A DNA stretch of 64,000 bases from an uncultured Lachnospiraceae bacterium (GTDB lineage: Bacteria > Bacillota > Clostridia > Lachnospirales > Lachnospiraceae), in assembly GCA_947630125.1 (NCBI GenBank), contig CANRGO010000003.1, positions 1-64,000 on the forward strand, in the 5' to 3' direction. The translations under genes and the position numbers were made by a program. Within the stretch, counting starts at the first letter, position 1. Each line of letters opens with the position of its first letter. The notes under the pieces were generated by a model, which saw nothing but the letters and a program-made list of their open reading frames with translations, made no database searches and was not told the DNA's origin. This document shows, piece by piece, positions 36,002 to 45,641 of this stretch.

Positions 36002-36931
36002 ATGGGAAAAATTATTGAAGTAAAAGACCTGCACAAAAGTTATAAAGATGTAAAAGCAGTACAAGGAATTGATTTTTATGTGGAACAGGGGAAGTTGTTT
36101 GCTTTTTTGGGACAAAACGGAGCTGGTAAATCTACAACAATTGATATCATTTGTACCTTGTTAAAACCAGACCAAGGTGAAGTTATCATCGATGGGCATG
36201 TATTAGGAAAAGAAAATGATGAAATTCGAAATAAGATTGGAGTTGTATTTCAAGATAATCTTTTGGATAAACTATTGACCGTTCGAGAAAATCTTATAAC
36301 AAGAGCAAAATTCTATGGTATGGATAAAGAAGAACTTCATAATGCAGTTCGAACCGCAGCCTTGAATGCAGATGTTATGGATTTTATAGATCGACCATAT
36401 GGGAAACTATCTGGTGGACAACGTAGACGAGCAGACATTGCAAGAGCACTTGTGAACACACCTAAAATTTTGTTTTTAGATGAACCAACTACTGGTCTGG
36501 ATCCGAAAACAAAAGAGGGGGTTTGGAAAACTATCACAAATTTACAAAAATCAACAGGCATGACAGTGTTTTTAACAACCCATTATATGGAAGAGGCGGC
36601 AACTGCGGATTATATCATCATCATACAAAAAGGGAAAATAGCAGTAAAAGGAACACCATATGAACTTCGTGATGCCTACAGCACCGATAGTCTTCGGATT
36701 AAACCAAAAGATCAGGAATCTGCGAAGAAAGGATTGGAACGTTTGTTCGAACAATATCAGCTGCATTATGAAAAAAAACAAGACCTTTATATAACAACAT
36801 TAAAAAGCACCCTAGAATCACTTCCAATCTTATGCGATGGACGGGACTTTATTGAAAACTTTGAAGTGGTTCATGGCAGTATGGAGGATGCATTTTTAAA
36901 TATTACAGGTGGAGAAGGTTTTGAAAATTGA
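36002..36931 (+). CDS. ABC transporter ATP-binding protein (DrrA-type exporter)
   Basis: 309 residues with Walker A 'GQNGAGKST', Q-loop, signature 'LSGGQRRRADIA', Walker B 'ILFLDEPTTGLD' and the switch His in 'FLTTHYMEEA'. The C-terminal ~85 residues are the accessory domain of the DrrA class. These exporters move drugs, lipids or peptides. The ABC-2 permease gene starts right after its stop. Position behind a LytTR/DUF3021 pair suggests regulation by it. Confidence 0.93.
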   Translation: MGKIIEVKDLHKSYKDVKAVQGIDFYVEQGKLFAFLGQNGAGKSTTIDIICTLLKPDQGEVIIDGHVLGKENDEIRNKIGVVFQDNLLDKLLTVRENLITRAKFYGMDKEELHNAVRTAALNADVMDFIDRPYGKLSGGQRRRADIARALVNTPKILFLDEPTTGLDPKTKEGVWKTITNLQKSTGMTVFLTTHYMEEAATADYIIIIQKGKIAVKGTPYELRDAYSTDSLRIKPKDQESAKKGLERLFEQYQLHYEKKQDLYITTLKSTLESLPILCDGRDFIENFEVVHGSMEDAFLNITGGEGFEN

Positions 36932-36950
36932 TGAAGGGGGATTATGTGAA

Positions 36951-37805
36951 ATGTTAAATATAGCAAATAGAAACATTAAATTATTTTTTAGAGAAAAAGG
37001 GAATGTATTTTTTTCATTGTTAGGGGTATTTATTATTATAGGTCTTTATTTACTTTTTTTAGGTGAAGCATGGGGATCTGGCTTTGACGGGCTTGAAGGA
37101 GTAAAACCAATGATGGCTGCTTGGATTATGGCAGGTGTAGTTGCTGTGACTTCAATTACGACTACTATGGGAGCCTTTGGAACCATGGTAGAAGATAAAT
37201 CAAATAAGATCATGAAGGATTTTAATGCAGCACCAATTAAACGATACCAGATTGTTGGTGGATATATGCTAAGTGCTTATGTGGTTGGGTTGATTATGTC
37301 TATGGTTGCATTTATCCTTGGACAACTTTATATTGTATATGCAGGTGGTGCTTTTTTGGATTTCGTAACGACCTTAAAAGTACTTGGAACTATTGCATTA
37401 TCGGTTCTTGCATCTACATCCTTATTATTTTTTCTAGTAAGCTTTTTTCAAAGTAATGGAGCATTTGGTACAGCCAGTACAGTGCTGGGTTCTCTTATCG
37501 GATTTTTGACTGGAATTTACATGCCTATTGGTCAATTACCCGAGACGGTACAATGGATCATCAAGTTTTTCCCAGTGTCCCATTCAGCAGTTATGTTGCG
37601 TCAGCTTTTTATGGAAGTTCCGATTCAGGAGGTTTTTAAAGATGTACCCGTTGAATACGTTGAGGAAGTAAAAAATACACTCGGTGTTCAATTTCAATAC
37701 GGTGATTATACAGCAAGTTATTCCTTACATTTAGCTGTTTTAGCATGCACTGCTGTACTATTTTTTATTTTGTCAGTTCTAAATGCATCAAGAACTTCGA
37801 AATAG
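36951..37805 (+). CDS. ABC-2 type permease
   Basis: 284 residues from ATG 36951 (AAGGGGG upstream); the track start at 36909 lies inside the ATPase gene. Six helices; 'FGTASTVLGSLIGFLTGIYMPIGQLP' is the conserved ABC-2 region. Forms an exporter with the preceding ATPase. Substrate unknown. Confidence 0.9.
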   Translation: MLNIANRNIKLFFREKGNVFFSLLGVFIIIGLYLLFLGEAWGSGFDGLEGVKPMMAAWIMAGVVAVTSITTTMGAFGTMVEDKSNKIMKDFNAAPIKRYQIVGGYMLSAYVVGLIMSMVAFILGQLYIVYAGGAFLDFVTTLKVLGTIALSVLASTSLLFFLVSFFQSNGAFGTASTVLGSLIGFLTGIYMPIGQLPETVQWIIKFFPVSHSAVMLRQLFMEVPIQEVFKDVPVEYVEEVKNTLGVQFQYGDYTASYSLHLAVLACTAVLFFILSVLNASRTSK

Positions 37806-37838
37806 TTAGAAATATACCACTAAATATTGTATAGCCAC

Positions 37839-37866
37839 TTGTGGTTTTTCATAAATTTGGTATAAT
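37839..37866 (+). promoter_or_regulatory. Sigma-A promoter of the EAL-domain gene
   Basis: TTGTGG and a perfect TATAAT with a 16-bp spacer. The 5' untranslated region would be about 80 bases long. Confidence 0.6.
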
Positions 37867-37953
37867 GAGAACAGTTGTATTTAGTAGTACACCCAGAATA
37901 ATTCTGAAAACATAAGATGTGGGCAAAACTGTACTTACACCAAGGAGAACAGC

Positions 37954-39033
37954 ATGAAAACGGACAAGAGAACAGGTTTAATGGGATATGATGATTTTAT
38001 CTGCCAGGCAAGGCGTGCTTTGGTTGTTGGATCTGGTCAATTTTATGCGGTAGCAATTGATATTAGTAATTTTCGATATATCAATAATATTTATGGATTG
38101 CTTGAGGGAGATCGGTTTCTTTCAGGTTTTGCAAGAGAATGTTGCTTTGGTGAACATATCGTATGTGCTACGAGAACTCATTCAGATCACTTTTTACTGC
38201 TTTTGGAAGATAGTCATGATGTAAATGAGGTTGTAAATCAAATTGCCAGTCGCCATCAAACTTTTATACAGAGATTCAAACAACATTTTTCTCTTGTAAC
38301 CTTACATATGAATGTTGGACTATATGCGTTAGCCCATGGAGATAAAGATATTGTTTTGGCTCTTGATAAAGCCCAATCTGCCAGAAAACAAAATAAAGGG
38401 AATTTTAACTGTCCCATTTTAGTATATACAGAGAGTTTGAATCAAAAATATTGTGAAGAATCCAAAATTCTACCAATTTTTGAAAAGGCTCTGGAGAATA
38501 AAGATATTTTAGTATATATGCAACCTAAAATTGATGTAAGCAGCGGTAAATTAGTAGGAATGGAAGCCTTAGCAAGATTGCGAGATACGGATGGAACAAT
38601 CATTCCACCTAGTGTTTTTATTCCTATTTTGGAAATTACAGAAAACATATTTTTTGAAAATGCAAAACATATCTTTGAAAAAATATGTGAACTAAAGGAA
38701 AGTGGATACAAAGTGAGTATGGATGATTTTGGAGCTGGTTACTCCTCTTTGAATCTGATTGGTATTCTACCAGTTGATGTTATTAAATTAGACAAAGGGT
38801 TTTTGCGTGATGGTTTGCAAGCTGTTCGCGGTAAAACCATAATTAAGGGTTTGATTAGCATTTTAAACGAAGTTGGTCTTGGCATTGTCTGTGAAGGCGT
38901 GGAAACCAGAGAAGAAGAAAAAATGCTCAAAGAGTATGGTTGCAGTATCATACAAGGTTTTTTGTATGATGGTCCCCTTCCAATCTCCGATTTTGAAAAA
39001 AAATATATGCACCTACAAGCGGTAGGTGCTTAA
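37954..39033 (+). CDS. c-di-GMP phosphodiesterase: degenerate GGDEF plus intact EAL domain
   Basis: 359 residues. Residues ~1-155 form a GGDEF-like domain whose signature is replaced by 'THSDHF', so it should not make c-di-GMP; it may bind GTP as a control domain. Residues ~175-350 form an EAL domain with the catalytic set visible: 'GMEALARL', 'LEITENIFFE', 'SMDDFGAGYSSL', 'VIKLDKGFL' and 'CEGVET'. It should hydrolyse c-di-GMP to pGpG. No membrane segment, so cytosolic. Confidence 0.9.
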   Translation: MKTDKRTGLMGYDDFICQARRALVVGSGQFYAVAIDISNFRYINNIYGLLEGDRFLSGFARECCFGEHIVCATRTHSDHFLLLLEDSHDVNEVVNQIASRHQTFIQRFKQHFSLVTLHMNVGLYALAHGDKDIVLALDKAQSARKQNKGNFNCPILVYTESLNQKYCEESKILPIFEKALENKDILVYMQPKIDVSSGKLVGMEALARLRDTDGTIIPPSVFIPILEITENIFFENAKHIFEKICELKESGYKVSMDDFGAGYSSLNLIGILPVDVIKLDKGFLRDGLQAVRGKTIIKGLISILNEVGLGIVCEGVETREEEKMLKEYGCSIIQGFLYDGPLPISDFEKKYMHLQAVGA

Positions 39034-39040
39034 AAGGTTT

Positions 39041-39073
39041 GCAAAAAGGTTGAATGAAAATTCAACCTTTTGC
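39041..39073 (+). terminator. Hairpin after the EAL gene
   Basis: GCAAAAAGGTTGAA / TTCAACCTTTTGC with a 6-base loop. No U-run follows the stem (ATATTAAAGG), so it may terminate only partly. Confidence 0.5.
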
Positions 39074-39091
39074 ATATTAAAGGTAGTCAAT

Positions 39092-39724
39092 ATGAAGAAG
39101 AAAGCAACTAAGATAGAAGAAGAATATTCAATTTATATAGCAGATCAAAACATTACGTTTCTGCTTATTCGAAGCAATCGCAAAAGCTATAGCATGGAAG
39201 TAAAAGATGATGGAAGTTTAATCCTTCGCACACCCTTACGTATATCAGAAACCTTTTTAAAGAAATGGCTTATGGAGAAGAAAGAGTGGATCTTTGAAAA
39301 ACAAAGTCTGCAAAAAGAACGTTATGAGTTGCGTAAGAAAAAGCAAGAGGAAACTGGAACCATAGATCCTATGCATAAAGCGGCTTTAGAAAAACGATAT
39401 CGGAAAGCAGCAAAAATTTATATTCCTCAGAGAGTGGAATATTATAGTAAGCAAATGGGTGGAAGTTATCAAACTGTATCAATCAGGGAGCAAAAAACCA
39501 GGTGGGGAAGTTGTAGCAGCAATCACACCTTATCCTTTAACTGGAGACTGATGCTGGCACCACCACAGGTTTTAGACTATGTAATAGTTCACGAGTTGTG
39601 CCATTTAACTCATATGAATCATTCGAAAGAATTTTGGGATTTGGTTGAGAAAATTATGCCAGATTATAAAGAAAAAAAACAATGGCTGAAGGAGAATGGT
39701 CATTTATTATATGAAATTTCATAA
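39092..39724 (+). CDS. YgjP-type (DUF45) zinc metallopeptidase-like protein
   Basis: 210 residues from ATG 39092 (AAAGG upstream); the track start lies before the hairpin. The zinc motif HExxH is seen in 'VIVHELCHLTHMNHSKEFW', with the third His downstream as in the WLM/SprT-like clan. 'TRWGSCSSNHTLSFNWRLM' is the second hallmark of the family. Substrates are unknown. It may be co-transcribed with the GH9 gene, 14 bp downstream. Confidence 0.88.
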   Translation: MKKKATKIEEEYSIYIADQNITFLLIRSNRKSYSMEVKDDGSLILRTPLRISETFLKKWLMEKKEWIFEKQSLQKERYELRKKKQEETGTIDPMHKAALEKRYRKAAKIYIPQRVEYYSKQMGGSYQTVSIREQKTRWGSCSSNHTLSFNWRLMLAPPQVLDYVIVHELCHLTHMNHSKEFWDLVEKIMPDYKEKKQWLKENGHLLYEIS

Positions 39725-39738
39725 CAAGGGGGAAGTTT

Positions 39739-41340
39739 ATGAGTACGATAAACAAGAAGATTAGAGGAAATCAAGTAGGGTATGAACCAGAATTTGAAAA
39801 GACATTGATTATAAAAGATCCAACTTCTCTAAGATATCAATTAAAAAAAGATGAACAGCTCATAGAACAGGGAATATTAAGTAAATTTTCTATTCATCCA
39901 CTTACACGTGAAAAGGATTTTATATGTGACCTCACTCATGTGAAAGAAGAAGGTGTATATCAATTAATTTTAGAAGGTATGGAAGGGTATTTTCCGTTTG
40001 TAGTTAAGAAAAATTGCTATGAGGAGTTGTTAATAAAATCTTTGCGCTTTTTTTACCTTCAACGATGTGGAGAAAGTATTCCAGTAGAATGTGCAGATGA
40101 GTTTCAGCATAGAAGTTGTCACGATCAGCCTGCTCGTATCTATGGAACAAATCAAAGGATTTCTGTAAATGGTGGTTGGCATGATGCAGGTGATTATGGT
40201 CGATATATCGTTGCAGCAGCGGTGACGGTTGCTGATTTATTGTTAGCATTTGAAGAAACACAGAAAATTTCAGCTATAAATTTAAGAATACCAGAAAGCA
40301 AATTACAGATTCCGGATTTGTTGAGTGAGGTTCGCTATGAATTGGAGTGGATGCTTTCTATGCAAAATCAGACTAACGGACAAGTTTATCATAAAGTAAC
40401 CTGTGCCAGTTTTTGTGGGTTTATAATGCCTGAGGAAGAACAAGAAGAATTAGTTGTTACGGAGCCTTCGATTACAGCCACTGCAACCTTTGCTGCAACG
40501 ACAGCAATGGCAGTTGTATTTTATGAGCCTTTTGACGAAACCTTTTCGCAGCGTTTAAAACAAGCTTCGAAAGCATCCTATGATGCATTGAAGGACATGC
40601 ATATGCCAGAAGGGTTTAAGAATCCAGAGGGTGTTGTAACAGGAGAATATGGTGATGGAAAAGATATTGATGAAAAATACTGGGCTGCTGTAGCATTATA
40701 TAAGGCGTTTGGAGAATCACAATATCGAGAAGACTTTGAAACATTGGCCAAAAAGGAAGTTCTTCATGGTTATGGATGGGAGGAAGTTGGAAGTTTTGGG
40801 AATCAGGCTTATCTCACAACGGAAAAATTCCCGGTAGATGAAAATTTACGGGAAGAAATTCAAAAACAAATGATCAAAAAGGCAGATGAACTTGAGGAAA
40901 AAATAGCGATAGAACCCTATGGAGTTTCTTTTTCTGAAAACGATTATATTTGGGGCAGCAATATGTATGCAGCAGAAAATGGCAATCATTTATTTGATGC
41001 TTACAGAATTACAAAGAATGTCAAATACTTAAATTATGCAAGAAGTCAGCTACATTATTTGCTAGGGAAAAATCCATGCGGATATTGTTATATAACTGGA
41101 TTTGGTTTTTTATCACCAAAATACCCACACCACAGACCTTCTTCAGCAGTGAAAAAGGCAATGGAAGGTATGTTGGTAGGTGGTCCAGATCGAGGTCTGA
41201 ATGATCCTGCAGCGGTAGAATTTCTAAAGGATCAGGCAGCCCCATGTTGCTATGTGGATGATGAAGGAAGTTATTCTACAAATGAAGTAACCATTTATTG
41301 GAATTCAGCACTTGTGTATTTGCTGTCTGTGCTCATTTAA
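39739..41340 (+). CDS. Cytoplasmic glycoside hydrolase family 9 enzyme
   Basis: 533 residues. An N-terminal Ig-like domain (residues ~5-95, 'NQVGYEPEFEKTLII') precedes a GH9 (alpha/alpha)6 barrel. Catalytic residues: the Asp pair D149/D152 in 'GGWHDAGDYGRY' and the acid E516 in 'STNEVTIYWNS'; 'PHHRPS' is also typical. There is no signal peptide or dockerin. Cytosolic GH9 proteins with this layout include beta-glucosidase/cellodextrinase and exo-glucosaminidase types, so it likely trims imported oligosaccharides rather than attacking cellulose. The sugar cannot be named from the sequence. Confidence 0.9.
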   Translation: MSTINKKIRGNQVGYEPEFEKTLIIKDPTSLRYQLKKDEQLIEQGILSKFSIHPLTREKDFICDLTHVKEEGVYQLILEGMEGYFPFVVKKNCYEELLIKSLRFFYLQRCGESIPVECADEFQHRSCHDQPARIYGTNQRISVNGGWHDAGDYGRYIVAAAVTVADLLLAFEETQKISAINLRIPESKLQIPDLLSEVRYELEWMLSMQNQTNGQVYHKVTCASFCGFIMPEEEQEELVVTEPSITATATFAATTAMAVVFYEPFDETFSQRLKQASKASYDALKDMHMPEGFKNPEGVVTGEYGDGKDIDEKYWAAVALYKAFGESQYREDFETLAKKEVLHGYGWEEVGSFGNQAYLTTEKFPVDENLREEIQKQMIKKADELEEKIAIEPYGVSFSENDYIWGSNMYAAENGNHLFDAYRITKNVKYLNYARSQLHYLLGKNPCGYCYITGFGFLSPKYPHHRPSSAVKKAMEGMLVGGPDRGLNDPAAVEFLKDQAAPCCYVDDEGSYSTNEVTIYWNSALVYLLSVLI

Positions 41341-41361
41341 ATAGGAAAGGAAGTGGATTGA

Positions 41362-42348
41362 ATGATTTATAAATGCAATAATTGTGGTGGTAATGTGATC
41401 TATAGTCCTGAAAAAAAGGCGATGCATTGTAGCCATTGTGACAGCCTGGAAAGCCAGAATCCTACACCGCAGAATTCCTTGGAGCAATGTGCGAATTGTG
41501 GGGCCCCATTGAAACTAGAGGAATTTACTTCTGCTTATAAGTGTGAGCATTGTGGTGTTTATTTTATTTTAGATGAAAAAGTAAGTGGAGTGTATTTGCC
41601 ACATCTGATATTACCGTTTCAGGTTTCAAGAGCTGAAGCAAAAGAGAAATTAAAGCAGGAATTTAAAAAACGTATTTTCACACCACTGGCTTTTTTATCA
41701 GAAGCTTCTTTATCAAAAATGGAAGGCTCCTATGTACCATTTTTTTTATATGATTATACGTCACAGGTTGACTTTGAAGGAAAAGGATCTAAGGTTCGTG
41801 TATGGAGAACTGGAAATAAAGAACATACAGAGACAAGTATTTATTCGATCCAAAGAAATATGACCATAGACTTTGATAAAATTCCAGTGGATGCATCCAT
41901 CAAAATGAATGATTCTGTCATGGATTTAATGGAACCTTATCAGTACCAGTCCTTAGAAGCTTTTCAGGAAAAATATATGTCTGGTTTTTTCAGCGAATTT
42001 TACAATAAAACAGCCGAGGAAATGAAAAACAGAGCAATGGATAAAGCGGGCAGGGATTCTGAAACCTTACTGCAGGAAACCATACAAGGGTATTCATCGG
42101 TAACAACGCTACATAAGGATATTCATTTGATGGAAGATAAAATACACTATGCACTGCTTCCAGTTTGGATTTATGACTTTCGTTTTCGCTCAAAAACCTT
42201 TCAATTTCATGTGAATGGGCAAACCGGAAAAGTAATTGGAAAAAGTCCAATCTCCATTTCTAAAGTATTGCTGTATAGTGGAAGTCTTTTTGTCTTTCTG
42301 TTAAGCATTGGATTTTTGATTCGTGGAATTATGGAGGTGTTTTCATGA
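41362..42348 (+). CDS. Zinc-ribbon protein with C-terminal membrane anchor
   Basis: 328 residues. Three or more CxxC pairs ('CNNCGG', 'CSHCD', 'CANCG', 'CEHCG') form two zinc ribbons in residues ~1-65. A long middle region follows ('VPFFLYDYTSQVDFEGKGSK', 'ALLPVWIYDFRF'), similar to proteins annotated as TFIIB-type zinc-ribbon. One C-terminal helix ('VLLYSGSLFVFLLSIGFLI') anchors it. I know of no assigned function. Its stop overlaps the start of the TPM-domain gene by 4 bp, so the two proteins are probably made together. Confidence 0.75.
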   Translation: MIYKCNNCGGNVIYSPEKKAMHCSHCDSLESQNPTPQNSLEQCANCGAPLKLEEFTSAYKCEHCGVYFILDEKVSGVYLPHLILPFQVSRAEAKEKLKQEFKKRIFTPLAFLSEASLSKMEGSYVPFFLYDYTSQVDFEGKGSKVRVWRTGNKEHTETSIYSIQRNMTIDFDKIPVDASIKMNDSVMDLMEPYQYQSLEAFQEKYMSGFFSEFYNKTAEEMKNRAMDKAGRDSETLLQETIQGYSSVTTLHKDIHLMEDKIHYALLPVWIYDFRFRSKTFQFHVNGQTGKVIGKSPISISKVLLYSGSLFVFLLSIGFLIRGIMEVFS

Positions 42349-43217
42349 AACAATATATACATTACTTTCGTTTCTTTCTCATTGTGATTGCAGTTCTTTT
42401 GTTTGTCTTTTTGGGACTTCGTCTTTTGGTAAAAAATGAAGAATTTATAAGAATGAATGATCAGACTCTGACTACAGAACGTGTTTTTGATTATGCAGAT
42501 AAATTAAGTGATGAAGAAGAAAATGCTCTTCGTGAATTGATAAAAGAAACTGAACGAAAGATTGGTTGCGACATTGTACTAGTTACAGAAAATAAATCTT
42601 TGAAAGAGCAGGCAGATAAAGATAGGGGATATGAGGCATACATCGAAGATTATATTATGATTTATGCAGATAATTTTTATGACAATCAAATTTTTGGTTT
42701 TGATAAACCTTATGGTGATGGTGCGATTTTTGTAGATAATTGGTTTCGTGAAGCTGACGGTTACCAGTATTATTGGTTTTCTACTTCGGGAAAGGTGATG
42801 GATCGTTATAGCAATGAAATGATTGAGCACATGAATCAGGTGATTCTAGATGGGTTATCTGTCAGCCCCTATCAGGCATATGAAAATTATGTGAAGCAAT
42901 TGGGGAAAGACATGAGTGCAGGAGCTTTATCAGGCCTTTCTATACCTTCCTATATCATTGTCTTAGTTGCGTTGCTGATAACAGCTATTTATACAGCGGT
43001 ATTTCTTATTCAGAATAATGGAAGAAAAACAACGGTTGCGACAACTTATGTAAATGGTGGAAAGCCAAATCTAAATCAAGTTCAGGATATTTTTCTGACA
43101 AAACATATTACAACAAGAGTGATAGAAACATCATCAGGAGGCGGAAGACAAGGCGGAGGTGGCGGTCACATATCTAGCGGAGGACACTCCCATGGTGGCG
43201 GTGGCGGAAGACGCTAA
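42345..43217 (+). CDS. TPM-domain (Psb32/YgcG-like) membrane protein
   Basis: 290 residues. N-terminal anchor (~8-30), an extracytoplasmic TPM domain (residues ~45-200; 'NDQTLTTERVFDYADKLSDEE', 'DGAIFVDNWFRE'), then a second helix (~205-225) and a Gly/Ser/His-rich tail ending 'SGGHSHGGGGGRR'. TPM proteins are linked to membrane-protein turnover or stress in other bacteria and plants. It overlaps the upstream zinc-ribbon gene; the pair is found together in related genomes as far as I recall. Confidence 0.82.
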   Translation: MKQYIHYFRFFLIVIAVLLFVFLGLRLLVKNEEFIRMNDQTLTTERVFDYADKLSDEEENALRELIKETERKIGCDIVLVTENKSLKEQADKDRGYEAYIEDYIMIYADNFYDNQIFGFDKPYGDGAIFVDNWFREADGYQYYWFSTSGKVMDRYSNEMIEHMNQVILDGLSVSPYQAYENYVKQLGKDMSAGALSGLSIPSYIIVLVALLITAIYTAVFLIQNNGRKTTVATTYVNGGKPNLNQVQDIFLTKHITTRVIETSSGGGRQGGGGGHISSGGHSHGGGGGRR

Positions 43218-43236
43218 AGGATAAATAGGCAATAAA

Positions 43237-43270
43237 AAAACAACTCATAATGACGGTTATGAGTTGTTTT
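43237..43270. terminator. Bidirectional terminator between TPM gene and rpsT
   Basis: A 14-bp perfect stem, AAAACAACTCATAA / TTATGAGTTGTTTT, with a 6-base loop (TGACGG), flanked by A-run and T-run. It serves the convergent genes on both strands. Confidence 0.9.
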
Positions 43271-43287
43271 GTATTATATGGAAATCA

Positions 43288-43551
43288 TTAAGCCATAGCA
43301 TTTACAGCTTTGTTTAAACGAGATACTTTTCTAGAAGCATAGTTTTTGTGATAAACTCCTTTTGAAGTAGCTTTATCAATGATTGAAGTTGCATTTAATA
43401 AAGCAGCTTTAGCAGCTTCTTTATCATTTGCATCAATAGCAACGATAACTTTTTTAACAGCTGTTTTAACAGAAGACTTGATTGCTTTATTTCTATCAGC
43501 TTTTGTTTTATTAACTAAAATTCTCTTTTTCGCAGATTTGATGTTAGCCAA
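43288..43551 (-). CDS. rpsT: 30S ribosomal protein S20
   Basis: 87 residues from the TTG at 43549-43551, giving 'MANIKSAKKRI', the normal N-terminus. The track start (GTG at 43558-43560) overlaps the AGGAGGTG ribosome binding site and is wrong. Lysine- and alanine-rich three-helix protein that binds 16S rRNA. A weak TTG start is known for rpsT in E. coli too, and may be tied to autoregulation. Divergent from lepA, a common arrangement in Firmicutes. Confidence 0.95.
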   Translation of the reverse strand: MANIKSAKKRILVNKTKADRNKAIKSSVKTAVKKVIVAIDANDKEAAKAALLNATSIIDKATSKGVYHKNYASRKVSRLNKAVNAMA

Positions 43552-43642
43552 GACGAACACCTCCTATTTCCTAAAATTGTGATTAAGTTCTTATTTCCTT
43601 GTAAAGCCGGACACGGACGTTTTAAAGGAACATACGCATATT

Positions 43643-43671
43643 ATAATAGTAGATACATTTCGTTATGTCAA
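43643..43671 (-). promoter_or_regulatory. Strong sigma-A promoter of rpsT
   Basis: Minus strand: TTGACA and TATTAT with a 17-bp spacer. The leader is about 85 bases long, enough for control by S20 or other means. Confidence 0.7.
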
Positions 43672-43724
43672 TAGTTTTTTGCTATTTTCCTTATATTTAT
43701 AAAAGAAATGAAGCTAGAACTTTC

Positions 43725-43754
43725 TAGACATAGAGCCTTTTTATATGATATACT
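43725..43754 (+). promoter_or_regulatory. Candidate lepA promoter
   Basis: TAGACA and TATACT with an 18-bp spacer, 75 bp before the lepA start. The -35 overlaps a short palindrome CTAGAACTTTCTAG. Confidence 0.45.
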
Positions 43755-43829
43755 AACAACGCATAAAAAGACAATAAAAAAACGAGAAAAAAGTATATTT
43801 TTATTTGATAAAAGGAGTATTAACAGGCT

Positions 43830-45641
43830 ATGTCCATTGACCAGAGTAGAATAAGAAATTTTTGTATAGTTGCACACATTGATCACGGCAAATCAACACT
43901 TGCTGATCGTATCATTGAAAAAACAGGATTACTGACACAAAGAGAGATGCAGGCCCAGGTTCTTGATAATATGGATTTGGAAAGAGAACGTGGAATTACA
44001 ATTAAAGCACAGGCAGTCAGAACTGTTTATAAGGCCAAGAACGGGGAAGAGTATGTGTTTAACCTGATTGATACACCGGGCCATGTTGACTTTAACTACG
44101 AGGTAAGTAGAAGCCTTGCAGCCTGTGATGGTGCGATTCTTGTGGTTGATGCCGCCCAAGGAATTGAAGCGCAGACATTAGCCAATGTTTATCTTGCCTT
44201 GGATCATAATTTGGAAGTATTTCCAGTAATTAATAAAATAGATTTGCCCAGTGCAGAACCAGAACGAGTGAAGGAAGAAATTGAAGATGTAATTGGTCTG
44301 GATGCTTCAGACGCTCCTTTGATTTCAGCAAAAAATGGAATTGGAATTGAAGATGTTTTGGAACAAATTGTTGCAAAAATTCCAGCACCAACCGGTAATC
44401 GTGAAAAACCTTTACAGGCATTGATTTTTGATTCATTATATGACTCTTATAAAGGTGTTATTATATTTTGTAGAATCATGGAAGGAACTGTGAAAAAAGG
44501 AACCAAAATCAAAATGATGGCAACAGGAGCAGTTGCGGATGTTGTTGAAGTTGGTTATTTTGGAGCGGGACAATTTTTACAAACAGAACAGTTGGAAGCA
44601 GGAATGGTTGGTTATATCACGGCTTCAATCAAAAATGTGAAAGACACGAATGTGGGAGATACGGTTACATCTGCTCTTAATCCTTGCAGCAAACCTCTTC
44701 CTGGATATAAAAAAGTAAATTCCATGGTTTATTGTGGGCTATATCCTGCAGATGGAGCAAAATATCCTGATTTAAGAGATGCATTAGAAAAACTTCAGCT
44801 AAATGACGCATCCCTTCATTACGAACCAGAGACTTCTATGGCGCTTGGTTTTGGCTTCCGTTGTGGATTTTTAGGTTTACTTCATTTAGAAATCATTCAG
44901 GAGCGACTGGAGAGAGAATATAATTTAGATTTGGTAACCACAGCACCTGGTGTAATTTATAAGGTTTTCAAACATAATGGTGATATGATAGAACTTACAA
45001 ATCCCTCTAATTTACCTGATCCAACAGAAATTGAACATATGGAAGAACCAATTGTAAGTGCAGAAATAATGCTTACTTCGGAATATATAGGGTCGATTAT
45101 GGAGTTGTGTCAAGAACGTAGAGGACGTTATCTTGGCATTGATTACATGGAAAATCGTGCGATTCTTCGTTATGAATTACCATTGAATGAGATTATTTAT
45201 GATTTTTTTGATGCCTTAAAATCAAGGTCAAAGGGATATGCATCCTTTGATTATGAACTTAAGGGATATGAAGTATCAGAGCTTGTAAAACTTGATATCT
45301 TGATTAATCGTGAAACCGTGGATGCACTTTCTTTTATTGTACATAAAGAAACTGCGTATGAACGTGGAAGAAGAATGTGTGAACGATTGAAAGATGAAAT
45401 CCCTAGACATTTGTTTGAGATTCCTATCCAGGCAGCAATTGGAAGTAAGGTAATTTCCAGAGAAACTGTAAAAGCCATGAGAAAAGATGTTTTGGCAAAA
45501 TGTTATGGTGGAGATATTACAAGAAAGAAGAAACTGTTGGAGAAACAGAAAGAAGGAAAGAAGAGAATGCGCCAGGTTGGAAATGTTGAAATTCCACAGG
45601 AAGCGTTCATGAGTGTGTTGAAACTGGATGAAAAAAAATAA
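43830..45641 (+). CDS. lepA: Elongation factor 4 (LepA)
   Basis: 603 residues, the family length. GTPase motifs 'AHIDHGKST' (G1), 'RGITIKAQ' (G2), 'DTPGHVDF' (G3), 'NKIDLP' (G4) and 'SAKNGIG' (G5). The LepA-specific C-terminal domain is complete ('[21 protein letters not shown]'). It remodels stalled ribosomes under stress. The end overlaps hemW by 14 bp, a pairing conserved in Firmicutes. Confidence 0.97.
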   Translation: MSIDQSRIRNFCIVAHIDHGKSTLADRIIEKTGLLTQREMQAQVLDNMDLERERGITIKAQAVRTVYKAKNGEEYVFNLIDTPGHVDFNYEVSRSLAACDGAILVVDAAQGIEAQTLANVYLALDHNLEVFPVINKIDLPSAEPERVKEEIEDVIGLDASDAPLISAKNGIGIEDVLEQIVAKIPAPTGNREKPLQALIFDSLYDSYKGVIIFCRIMEGTVKKGTKIKMMATGAVADVVEVGYFGAGQFLQTEQLEAGMVGYITASIKNVKDTNVGDTVTSALNPCSKPLPGYKKVNSMVYCGLYPADGAKYPDLRDALEKLQLNDASLHYEPETSMALGFGFRCGFLGLLHLEIIQERLEREYNLDLVTTAPGVIYKVFKHNGDMIELTNPSNLPDPTEIEHMEEPIVSAEIMLTSEYIGSIMELCQERRGRYLGIDYMENRAILRYELPLNEIIYDFFDALKSRSKGYASFDYELKGYEVSELVKLDILINRETVDALSFIVHKETAYERGRRMCERLKDEIPRHLFEIPIQAAIGSKVISRETVKAMRKDVLAKCYGGDITRKKKLLEKQKEGKKRMRQVGNVEIPQEAFMSVLKLDEKK

